Shown here piece after piece: positions 1 through 10,500 of a DNA stretch of 39,325 bases. The notes below the pieces were generated by a model, which was given only the letters and a program-made list of their open reading frames with translations, did not search any database and was not told the origin of the DNA. Position numbers and translations under genes: made by a program. The stretch spans positions 1-39,325 of the forward strand of contig JAWQRM010000026.1 of NCBI GenBank assembly GCA_033557675.1, read 5' to 3'. The stretch is from Coptodactyla brooksi (lineage: Eukaryota; Arthropoda; Insecta; Coleoptera; Scarabaeidae). The number at the start of each line of letters is the position of its first letter. Position 1 is the stretch's first letter.

Positions 1-94
1 TTTGTCCACAGGACCTTAATATAGTTCACGTGATACTTCTTGAGACTCAAACAAATATGGGATAAATATATACTAATCTAAAACTGATACTTTT

Positions 95-96
<2 letters not shown>

Positions 97-129
<33 letters not shown>
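97..129. repeat. (TA)n microsatellite
   Basis: A pure TA dinucleotide run. It has no coding content and is likely length-variable. Confidence 0.95.
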
Positions 130-134
<5 letters not shown>

Positions 135-609
135 ATAAAACATCATTCGGCAAGGGGGTATGATTCGGTGAGTTGCTTTAAGGGATTACACACGTTTTCG
201 ACTTTCAAAAAATCAAAAAAAAAATACGGAAATTAAATCCAATTAAAATTCCAATTAAATCAATTAAAATAGTGTATGGAATTATGGTAAAAAAGATTTA
301 AAGTAATATCTCAATTATTAAGAAAGTTATGAGAAAAAATGTGAGCACAATTGATAAAATCGACATCGCCCAACAATATAAAGCTACCTGTAGGGCAGGT
401 AGCTTTATGTTGTTCAACAGGAAAGCTCTTTTAGGGCAGGATTTAAGAAAATGTGAGAACGAGTCTATGGGTATCATAATGTTACATAATAAACTTTAAA
501 CGCGATTATCTGGAAACTACGTTTGTCAACATGGGCATCATGATAACTTGAACAATTTTTAACATTTTCGGATAAAATTTGCGTTCATCTACGCATAATT
601 AAATTGTCT
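130..609. other. AT-rich intergenic stretch with one strong hairpin
   Basis: No open frame or motif that I recognise. The only structure is a 19-bp near-perfect inverted repeat at 372-414 (arms 372-390 and 396-414, five-base loop TAGGG, one T-G wobble). In RNA it would form a continuous 19-bp stem. Confidence 0.6.
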
Positions 610-781
610 AAGGGCTGTCGAGCCATTTTTTGAAAATTTTAATTTTTTATATTTTTCCAATACGTTTATTGGAAAAATATAAAAATAAAGTCAAAATTTA
701 GACTAAAAATGAAAAATTTCTTTCAAAATTGCCCGATTTTCTTGTTTTTCAGAAATTCAAAAATTTGAGCCGACGGCCCTT
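610..781. mobile_element. Small non-autonomous element with terminal inverted repeats
   Basis: The left end reads AAGGGCTGTCGAGCC and the right end, read on the other strand, AAGGGCCGTCGGCTC, so about 15 bp of inverted repeat bound a 172-bp AT-rich core. The core holds a second perfect palindrome (arms 644-662 and 667-685, four-base loop). No coding capacity. No clear target-site duplication is visible, so the superfamily cannot be assigned. Confidence 0.6.
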
Positions 782-2899
782 CGCTACAACCTTGTTTTAT
801 AGAAGAACCTGAGGTTTTAATAATTTTTTGTTTCTAGAGGAAGTTAGGATGCTGCCCATCGAGCCTGGATATTTTGGTATAGGTCACCGCGGCTGCAGGT
901 ATCTAACGTAATATGTGATCAAATTTAGCAAAAGGAAACATTTTCAAATACCTGAAGCAATGAAGAATAAGGTGGAATTATTACTTTTTCAATTAATCTT
1001 ACACCCTTCCTAAGAAAAAAATCCAAAATGTGTCAATTCTTTGCCGCCGAGAACGGATGTAACCCCTTGTTTACATACGTTCTGGATTGTTTGATATAAA
1101 GTTACAGACCGAACACAGGCTTGGAAGAAAAAAGAGAAAAGAATGAGTGTATTTCCCGGAGGAATGGAAGCCATTTATATGGAGTTCATTTTTGTTAAAG
1201 AACCTGCGCTAGAAATGATTTCAAAATACAACTGAAGATGAGCATTTTAACTATTATTTAAGAAAGCAAGTGTTATCCCCAAAAAAAGAATGGATTCGTT
1301 ATTATCAATGCCGAACACGTTATCGTTACCTGAACTTATAATTTCCTGTCTAAACAGATTTTCATTGACAAATACTGAACAACATAATATTAAGCATACC
1401 AACATAATAAAAATAAATTGAAGCACTGAAGAAAAGTTTTAACATTCTTTCATACCACTAAGAAAGATCATGTACTAAAATTGCTTTAGATTTCTCAAGA
1501 AAAAATCTAATATTTGTATTTAGCTGGTCTTATGTAACATACCCTGGCATGTAACATATTATAACTTTCGCCATTAGAGAAATTCAGAGCTATATTGATA
1601 GATGTCACACTTAGATGATAATTAAAGGAAGTATACACATTTTTTAGAACTCATTCTGACTTAGAAAGTCAGGGGTCAAATAAAAATATATAATTTGCAT
1701 AACGAAAACGCTGGCACTGGACGTGTCTAAGTGCAACACAAACATGGTCACCATAGCAGACCCGGATTGTTTTGAATTACAAGTTGCTATCTTTTGGAGT
1801 CACTTCTTTAGAAAAATGTAAACAAGTGACCCTTAATTTATTTTTATTCAAGGAATTATCCTCTGGAACATCAATAATAAATTCAAATTTCCAAATACGG
1901 TTCTGCACGTAGTTTCTCCTTTTGTATATTGACGTATGAAAAGTTATTCAGAGTGATTTATTCCTATTAATTCTCTCTCTTTCTGAGAGCTGAAGCTACA
2001 CGTAGCACATGAAATCATTCTGCCGCTAATAATGTTGCTTCATATTTTACGTAAATATACCACTCTACACAAAAACCTTTCAAATTGCATCGATCCAGGA
2101 AGCCAACAGCTGTTTGACGTAAATAATGATATAACTTGGTACGAATGTGATGGGAGTGATGCCCCTTTTGAGCGTGTTGATGTATTCGCTGACTACCTCC
2201 AGGAATTTGCATATATACGATATGCCTATATAAGATAAACCTGACAAATTTAGATTTATTTATTTAGTTGTTTTAGTTAGAATATCTTCAAACCTTATTT
2301 TTTCCGTACCGTTGCATTCCTGCTATTAATAATGTTTATTTTTCTTGTTTTATAATTTAACGTTAGATTTACCAAAAATATTCACTTCTATGATCGTCAC
2401 CACTTTTTTATCACAGATGTTTCATATCGGCATAACTATCTCACGATGAAGATCTTTGCAAATAGTTTCATTAACAATGCTATCGGCGAATTCAGAACTG
2501 TTTTTAAATAAAGAATATATGACAGGAAATTATTAAAATTGCATTATTCGTTTTTTATTTTAAAGTCTTATAATAAACGATCTTTTAACAATGTTGTCAT
2601 TCCTCCCACAGGTTCACCAAAATATCTTGCTGAGAGTGGCTTTAAGTTAATTCCCTTTATTAATCAATTTTTATGAAATTAAATCGATAAATCTTGTAAA
2701 TGATAGTTAATATCAGTACCCATTTAATTTTTATTATCGTAAATTAATTGTAGTTAATTTGATATCATTTTTCACAGCTTCCACTAATTTCTTCTTCAAG
2801 CATCATCTTTCGGTTTTCTTCCTTTCTCCCACCTACAGTAATTTTTTCAAAACCCTGTGTTTGGACATTCTAGTTATATATCAAAATCGTCTAACTCTT
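782..2899. other. Intergenic DNA with no recognised gene
   Basis: AT-rich sequence with frequent stops in all frames. Overlapping open stretches near 2015-2238 on both strands have no recognisable motif and look like chance. A short open stretch after a CCACAG sequence at about 2606-2680 on the + strand could be an exon-like relic, but I cannot connect it to anything. Confidence 0.5.
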
Positions 2900-3129
2900 G
2901 TCGTGGTTAGATTATATTTGTGATTTCTGATCTTCCGTCCATGTCCATTAATTCTCAGTTAGTTCTTTTATACCACACTACTTTCACCATTTTAACTCCT
3001 CTAAACATTCCTCTCATTAATCACCTTTCCCACACCTCTATTTTATTTTCCTCTTATTTATTCCTTGGCAAATTTGCTACTGTGTTTCCCAGTTTTTCCC
3101 TTGACTTAGTCTCAAATGGAAACTTATAC

Positions 3130-3240
3130 CATTAGTCTGTGTTTTACTATCATTATTGCTCCAAATGCTAAATTAAGCAGATATGGTCGCAGTGGATCGC
3201 CTTGTCTTAAACCTTTCTTAGTTGAAAGTTGACAACAATC
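3130..3240 (-). pseudogene. LINE reverse transcriptase fragment
   Basis: Read on the minus strand, 3169-3213 translates to GLRQGDPLRPYLLNL, the conserved reverse transcriptase block just before the catalytic Y-x-DD box in non-LTR retrotransposons. Stops follow within about 15 residues, so this is a decayed fragment. Sequence to the left (2900-3130) is pyrimidine-rich on the + strand, as expected for antisense LINE remains, but has no further readable block. Confidence 0.7.
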
Positions 3241-3716
3241 CTATTACTCGTGTTAATTATTGTTATTTTTACTAAATTTTTCAGTTTCTCTTACACCTAT
3301 TTTGTTTTTACAATATGTTACCTTGGTGTGCGTGACTTATTCGAATTTCTTGATTTTTTGGTAAAAGTATCATAATATACTCAGGCATATATGTGATACT
3401 GGTTCAATGAAAAGAGAATTTAGAATTAAATCTTATATATAAAACTAAGTGTGTTAATTACTTCATAACATACTTTGATGTACCATATTAAAAAATTGAT
3501 CCTAGATGTAGAACTTTTGTTTATGCACATAACTATGATAGTATTAGAGTCTATCAGACCATTATTTGTGTGAGCTGTTACTAACTAGATTGTAAAATAT
3601 TAAAACTAATGAAACAATGGTTAATTATGGTATTGCTATTGAAATTACATCCCACATTAACAGAAAATTGAACTACATTATAAAGTATTAAAAGAAACAC
3701 TGAAAGAAAGTTCAGG

Positions 3717-3749
3717 CCTTTATTGTCTTCGTCCTAAAGACAATAAAGG
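3717..3749. repeat. 13-bp hairpin interrupting an array unit
   Basis: Arms 3717-3729 and 3737-3749 are perfectly complementary with a seven-base loop. Other array units continue 'aaagacattatcgtgg' at this point, whereas this one reads 'aaagacaataaagg', the inverse of the sequence just upstream. Confidence 0.7.
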
Positions 3750-4987
3750 ACTTCGGGTATTAGGAAAAGGGTATATACAATTTTGTTGCTCTAAATTAAA
3801 ATAAATATATTATGCCACATTGAAACGTTATCCATCCCTAGGTGCAGAGCCTTCTTCTATACCACAATAACTATAGTTTGCCATTCTAGATGTTCCTCAA
3901 TGATTTTGTAAAGCGATCATACTATTAGAATATATTACACCATTATTAGTATCAGCCATCACTAGCTACATGGATGATAAAATATTAAAACTAATAAAAC
4001 AGCGCCTAGTTCTGGTTTTGTTATTGAAATTAGATGCCACATTAACAGAAGGTTAACGCCTTTGTTGTGTTCGTTGTGAAGATATTTGTGTGGAATTTTA
4101 GCCTCCAAAATGGCTAGTGGGGTTTTTAAGAACTGTATATGTTTAAATTATTGTTCACAAATTAACAGTACTTAATTGCCATTGGTTTCTAGCCAGCTAA
4201 ATTATATGCTTCAAAATTATGTCCTACTATCTCAATGTACCTAGGAATATATGATAGGAGGTGCCGGAAAAGGGAATATATTCCTTTTCCTACACTTAAA
4301 ATTATCTTAAAGTTATCTTATTTATTATAATATTTGAACCCATTACACAATTATTAGTGTCAGCTATCACTAATTAGATGGTAGAATATTAAAACCAATA
4401 AAATAATGGCTAATTGTGATATTGTTATTGAAATTATATACCACATTAAATGAAAGTTTAGGTCTTTATTGTCTTTGTCCCCAAGACATTGTCGTGAATT
4501 TTTTCCCACCAAAACAGTTTCTGGGTTTATCCTTTAGAAATGCAAGGCAATGTGTTAAAAACTCCTATCAGTAATTATTGATAAAACCAGGTAATGGTAC
4601 CAAGTTCGACCGTAATGAAAGTGTCCAAATGCAGATAACTGTTCAGAGGTTTAAGTTAATTTGTTCCTCATTCTAATTTAATTTCAATGCCTATGTTTAT
4701 ATTGTGAGAGTAGTGCTTAATACCAACACATGTATGAAACATTGTTCATAAATTAATTGTACTTAATTTATATTTTTTGCATTGGTTTATAACTAGCTAA
4801 ATTATTTGTTACAAAATTATGCCTACTATCTTAATATACTTAGGACGTATAGGAGAAGGGAATATATCGTTCTTCCTGTATCTAGCATTGTCTCTAGGTG
4901 CAGAGCTATCTGCTATACAATAATAGTTATAGTTTGCTATTTAAAGATATCCCTATACGTTCATGTGCGAAGCCATCATAGTATTAA

Positions 4988-5543
4988 CCCTGCTGTTCTC
5001 CTTAGTTTTACTATATACTTGTAGTCCTTCGGGTCATAGTGACCCGATGTGTGTAAACAACGATGAAAAGCAATCTTATTACTAACCAAAGTTATGTATT
5101 ATAATAAAAAATAATACAAACACTAAATCTAAAAACAAGAGAGGAATATCAAAAAAATTTTAATGTGCATGCAATTGTCGCCTAATCTTTATATTAATGA
5201 CTATAATACACCACATGAACTTTACGCAAATATTTATTACACTTACAATATGTTGTACTTTACGTTTATTGTTTTATTGAACTTATTGTTTTATTGCCCC
5301 ATTTTGATAGACACATATTACATCGTGCTCTTTTAGTTTTACTAATTGCACCAGATGTTGATGGCATTGCTACTTCACCACGTTGATCTTGAACTTTGTT
5401 TATTATGGCAGTAGCTTGCTGAGTACGAGGTTTATACTCTCTTGACACCACACAAAATCTTGGAAAGAAATAATGAAAGATGACAGTATTATAGAATCCG
5501 AAAATCCGTTTCGGGTCATATTGACCCGAGGAGCACAGCAGGA
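4988..5543 (-). mobile_element. piggyBac-type element, internally deleted, TTAA flanks
   Basis: Target duplications TTAA flank both sides (4984-4987 and 5544-5547). The terminal inverted repeats are CCCTGCTGTTCTCC on the left and TCCTGCTGTGCTCC on the right read from the outside. Each end also carries an internal near-palindrome of the form CGGGTCATAxTGACCCG (5029-5047 and 5511-5529). Only the tail of a transposase remains, on the minus strand. It sits inside the tandem array, so it inserted after the array formed. Confidence 0.85.
5160..5451 (-). pseudogene. piggyBac-type transposase C-terminal cysteine-rich remnant
   Basis: The minus strand encodes a basic stretch with KRARCNMCLSKWGNKT. 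After stops and a frame change at about 5266 it continues with YCKCNKYLRKVHVVYYSH. This matches the C-terminal zinc-binding cysteine-rich domain of piggyBac transposases (paired Cys, then C-x-C and a terminal His). The catalytic core is absent, and at least one stop and frameshift break the tail, so this is not functional. Confidence 0.7.
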
Positions 5544-7089
5544 TTAAATAAAAATAAGTATGTTAATTACCTCATAACATACTTTGATGTACCATATTAA
5601 AAAATTAACATTAGATACAGAGCTTTCTGCCACACTGTGATGATAAAAGTTTGCCACTTTAAATGTCTTCATATGTTTATGCACATAACCATCATAGTAG
5701 TAGAATCTATCAGAGCATTATTAGTGTCAGCTATCACTAATTAGATTGCAAAATATGAAAATTACTGAAACAATGATTAGTTGTGGCTTTACTATTGAAG
5801 TTATATGCCACACTAACAGAAGATTCAGGCCTTCATTTTCTTCGCCTTAAAGACATTATCGTGCAACGATAAAGGTCAAGTGATGTTATCAAATTCGACC
5901 GTAATCAAAGTGCTCCAGTGAAGATAACTGTTGATAATTGTACTTAATTTCCGTTGATTGATAGCTGGCTAAATTACTTAGTACAAAACTATGTCATGCT
6001 ATCTCATTGTACTTAGAAATAAATAAAAGAATAAGTTATTTTCTTATACCTAAAGTTTTCCCCAGGTATAGAGCCTTCTAGTATACAATAATTATTATAT
6101 TTGTCATTTTAGGTGTTCCTAAACGTTTACGTACAAAGTGTAAATAATATTAAAGAGCATATTACACCATTATTAGTGTCAGCTATCGCTAACTAAGTTG
6201 TTAAATATTGAAATCAATAAAGCAATGAATAATTGTGGTATTGTTTTTGAAATTATATGCTAAATTGAAAAAAAGTTGAGGCCTTTCACATGCAGAGCCT
6301 TCTTCAATACAATAATAGTTATAGCTTGGCATTTTAGAAATTCCTAAACGTTTATGTATAAAGCTATTATAGTATTCGAGTCTACTACACAATTACTAGT
6401 GTCAGGTGTCACTAATTGGATGGTAAAACAGTAAAATCAATAAAACAACGCTTAATTGTGGTATTGTTATTGAAATTATATACCACATTAACAGAAAGTT
6501 CAGACGTTCACCCTCTTCGCCTTGAAGACATTATCGTGGAATTTTTCTCAGCAAAACGGTTTGTGAGTTTTTCCTTGAGGGATACGATGCAATGTGTTAC
6601 CATTTTCTATCGGTAATTATTGATAAAGACCGGGTGATGTTATCGAATTCTACCGTAATGAAAGTGCTCAAAGGAAGATAACTGTTCAGAGATTTAAGCT
6701 GGTTTGTTCCTCATGCTAATTTAATTTGAATGTTTATTTTTACATTGTGCATGTAGTGATTAATACCAGTACATGATTTAAATATTGCTCATAAATTAAT
6801 TGTACTCAATGTATTTTGAAATACATGAAAGGAGACATAGGAAAGGGGAATAAGTTCTTTTTCTATACCTAAAGTTATCCTTAGGTGCAGAGCCTTCTGC
6901 TATACAATAATAGTTATAATTTGCTATTAAACGATATCCCTAAACTTTATGTACAAAGCCATCATAGCATTATAGAGCCTATTACACCATTATTAGGGTC
7001 ATTTATCACTAACTAGATAGTAAACTATTAAAAGCAATAAAATAATGGCCAGTCGAACTATTGTTATTGAAAATATGCCTATTGCATTT

Positions 7090-7398
7090 AAACCGCACCC
7101 ACCGACAGCTAATATCTCGTCAATTATCTAACTTTATGGCACTATTCATGAGCTTTCATCAAATAAGTTTCACCTGACCGTGTATATGATGCATGTCGTA
7201 ATACTGAAGATTGCTCACGTGGGCGGTACCGTGAACCGTTTACGAATAATCGGGGTTAAGAGACGGCTCAGGTAATTGATGGTCCTCCGGCGTGGATTGA
7301 CTTTTTTTTCTAGGGCGATCTGGCGTAAGTCGAGTAAAGAAGATCGGCACGCCAAACCAAACCAATTCGAGAGTAAATCGAAGTGGTGAGTGAGGATA
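7090..7398 (+). promoter_or_regulatory. Upstream region of the cuticular protein gene
   Basis: After the tandem array ends, base composition changes abruptly to a mixed, CpG-containing sequence that continues through the start of intron 1. This is the natural place for cis-regulation of the cuticle gene. I see no transcription-factor site that I would name with confidence, apart from a palindromic CACGTG (7417-7422) just downstream of the TATA box. Confidence 0.45.
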
Positions 7399-7404
7399 TA
7401 AATA
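7397..7404 (+). promoter_or_regulatory. TATA box of the cuticular protein gene
   Basis: TATAAATA lies 95-102 bases upstream of the ATG. The transcription start would then fall around 7425-7432, giving a 5' untranslated region of about 70 bases. No perfect insect initiator sequence is seen at that distance. Confidence 0.7.
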
Positions 7405-7498
7405 CAGATTTCACCACACGTGCCTGTTTAAAACAAGAAGTGCAGTTGCCAGAAAGAGTTGTTGCTGTGCCCGATAGACCCACCCAGAATCCGCAAAC

Positions 7499-7513
7499 AT
7501 GAGGTTGGTTTTG
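7499..7513 (+). CDS. Cuticular protein exon 1 (start, first five residues)
   Basis: The start codon sits in a good insect context (CAAACATGAGG). Only MRLVL is encoded before a strong donor, GTAAGT, at 7514. A very short first coding exon that cuts the signal peptide is typical of insect cuticular protein genes. It ends in phase 0. Confidence 0.85.
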
Positions 7514-10500
7514 GTAAGTTGCACACCTTTCACTCTCATCGCAGTGTTGTCATCTCTGGACCGGTGACGGTGCCGCGACCTCCTGACTTTTGTTCAACGT
7601 GCGATTTCTAATGCCACATTGCATAACGCACGGTTAAGTCGTCCCACCGACGCTTTTTTGACGTTATCTCGTACACCACTTTCTTTCAAAATAAACGATT
7701 GTTATTTTTTTGCGGTCAATTGACTTTCCAGACATAGCGATAAGTTGTTAACTTTCTACGAGACCAGATCGAAATAATCGATAAGATTGATTCCGCATTG
7801 TCATGGCCCCGGAAGTTAATATTTTAAAAAAGACTCTTTAAAATTCGAAATTAAATTTATACGAAGTTAACTGGACCCAGTTGAAATCGTTTTCGAGGTA
7901 TTTAAGTTTTTCTGAAAAAAGTGACAGCTGCGGACAATTAGAAAACGCTTAGTTTCTCACAAACGGTTCTTAATTTTCTACCATTGTGACTTACAACATT
8001 TTCTTCTTTTTTGTACAGGCTGTTCAGGTAAATTTACTGAAAGTTTCTAAATATTGCGAAAAATTAATAATTTTAAATGCCCCTTTTTCTTTATACAGTC
8101 CTACTTAGCACTAAAAACAAGAGAACTTTACATGATATTCCCCATGAAGTATTGGACTATTGGATTAATTGTTTTACTTACAGTCATGGCGATCTTTACA
8201 TATGTTTAAAATCGAGAACCAAACAAACACTCTAGTTGTTCTTTTTCAAAATAACTATAAAACGCCAATGTCTAGGTAAAGGGAACTTCATGTAAAGTTC
8301 TGAGTAAGTGTGTTAAGATAAGTGCGTGTTTCCATTTCGATTTTTTTAATTCTTCGCAATACAAGTAGTAAATTGTAGGAAACCTCGTATAACATTGCAA
8401 CCTGTAACACGGTTTCTCTCTAACACGATAAAAAAATTGCGAAAACCTTTGTACAATACTATACTTCTACAGCACTAGATAACACGATTTTTGTTTAACA
8501 AATTTAAAATCTAAATTACCATAAAATAATGATGGGAAGGAATAATGAACCGTAGTGGCTTTATATGAAAATGTATAATATATAATATTTAAAGATTGGT
8601 TTTTAAGTTGTTTTGTGTCAAACATTAAATGTTATTTAAAGCGGAAACATTGGAGCTTCAAGGCACTGTTACCATTAGATAATGCTCCATATCACCCACA
8701 AGATTTGAGTCATCCCAACATCAAAGTAATGTTGTTACCACCTAACGTTAGATGCATGTTAGAAGAAGAAGTTGGCCATCTGCAGTTGAAATATAAAACA
8801 TGAAGAAGAAGAAGTTGAAGCAGATTTGAAGCATAGATCAAACCGATTCTGAGAGTAATAGCACTGATGAATATTGTGAAATTAATAATTTAACATTAGA
8901 AACATTACCAGAATGCCTCGGCTCAGCTGAAAATCTTGAACGCCGCTGAAAGAAACCGGAAATTAAAAAGGGAGCTGCAAAATTGCCTATCCCCATACTG
9001 TAAAAGCTACACTGACCTTGTAAGGACTAACAAACAAACGAAAATAACAACTTTTTTGAGGAGGATAGAAGGTGCAATAAATGTAAATGGAGAAAAAGGT
9101 TCTGAAAGTGAAGGTGATATCCTTCAACTTAATAACAATTAAGGTCGCATTAAATGAAACTAATATTTTTTTCTTTCTTTTCGTTTTGTGTTATACATAC
9201 ATTTATATTTTTAATACAAATTAAGATGTTTATGTGAAATAAAAAAAAATGTTTTATTTTTAACAACTTTTCGGAAAGTAACCCCCCTTTTTGCACTGGT
9301 TCTGAATCTCATATAATACAGTTTCCTTTTGGCCTTTTCTAGGAACCTATCTACCATGTTATAGGAGGGTGATCTATACTTAGAAAGCAATTTTCAACGA
9401 ATTTTCCTGAACAGCCCTGTAAAAAAAGAAAGAAATTGTAGATCACCAATAATACATTAGACCTTAATCTACAAAACTATTCAAAGTTCGCCTTTTCTAA
9501 AGGCTTAGTTTCAAGTTTTTTGAACCACCAAATTTTCAGAATTTTTTAATTTCACCACCGGTACAATTCTTGTTTTAGATTTAGTTTCCGTTAATTAATA
9601 ATTCAAAAAAGCTAAGAGTTATTGAGCATTAAAAATTGCAAACTAAATTTAAAAATTAGCAACCGTTTTAAAATCTTTTAGTTCTAAAATCTATCGAATT
9701 CATTATCTTGTTACGTAGTTCAATATAGTTCTTTTAATATAATTAAGTTATTAAATCCCTTTTATTACAGCGAGAAATAATTGCAGAGTCATTTCAATAT
9801 TTAAGTACAACAACACAATAAATTAAAATAGAATTCAAATATTTTCTACTAGAAGAAATGGGTAATTTCAGTATTACCCTTCATGGGGCAGATTAATATT
9901 TATATGTTTAAAATAATTTAAGTTTATACCAAACAAACTAAGATAGTATGTCAGCAATGCTCGTGTTTTGGTTTTTCTCAAGTTGTTTAGATAAATTTTC
10001 CACTTGTCAAAGAAAATCAGGCAAGTCTTCTTAAACATTTATTATTATAAATGTCCAAATAAAACGTATATGAGAAATGCAACAGATATGACATACATAA
10101 AGAAAAAAAAAGATACATATCTGTGTGGAAATATGATATGCATTTCGAATCGATTTGCAATTTAGATTAAATAAATAATCATGAAAGCAGAGCTTCTGCT
10201 TTCAGCTAATTGTAAGCGCTTTGGACGCATTATATCAATTCATAGATTGTATTTAGCGTAGCTCTATGTTCCAAAGACTGAATAAAGTAAACAATCCAAG
10301 AACCAACCATTAAAATCAAGACTTGAAAGTTTTGGCGGTTGTAATTTAAACTGAATAAATCACTTCAAACGTTCAGTGTTTACATTTAAACATCTAATGA
10401 AGAACAAAGACATAAAAAAGGTAAAGAGGTAACGATTGTTTTTCATGCCATGAAATAAATCACCGGTCAATAGCTACACAGTTTTTGAATGTACAGCTAC

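Larger units (their letters stand above)
3440..7085 (+). repeat. Degenerate tandem repeat array of about seven units
   Basis: The same block recurs in one orientation. It runs through 'attagtgtcagctatcacta', then an AT-rich stretch, then 'gccacattaacagaaagttc' and a 'cttaaagacattatcgtg' segment. Anchor positions are near 3561, 3941, 4351, 5717, 6169, 6391 and 6989. Spacing varies from about 220 to 800 bp because individual units carry deletions; the longest units are about 800 bp. A piggyBac-type insertion separates two units at 4988-5543. No long open frame is shared by the units, so it behaves as a non-coding satellite-like array. Confidence 0.85.

Noticed and set aside
8019..8027. Nine-base micro-exon (Ala-Val-Gln) of the cuticle gene
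   Set aside because: The sequence is the terminal inverted repeat of the pogo-type element, with a matching inverted copy at 9406-9419. Splicing exon 1 directly to 11125 already gives a perfect signal peptide. Kept only as a finding to test.
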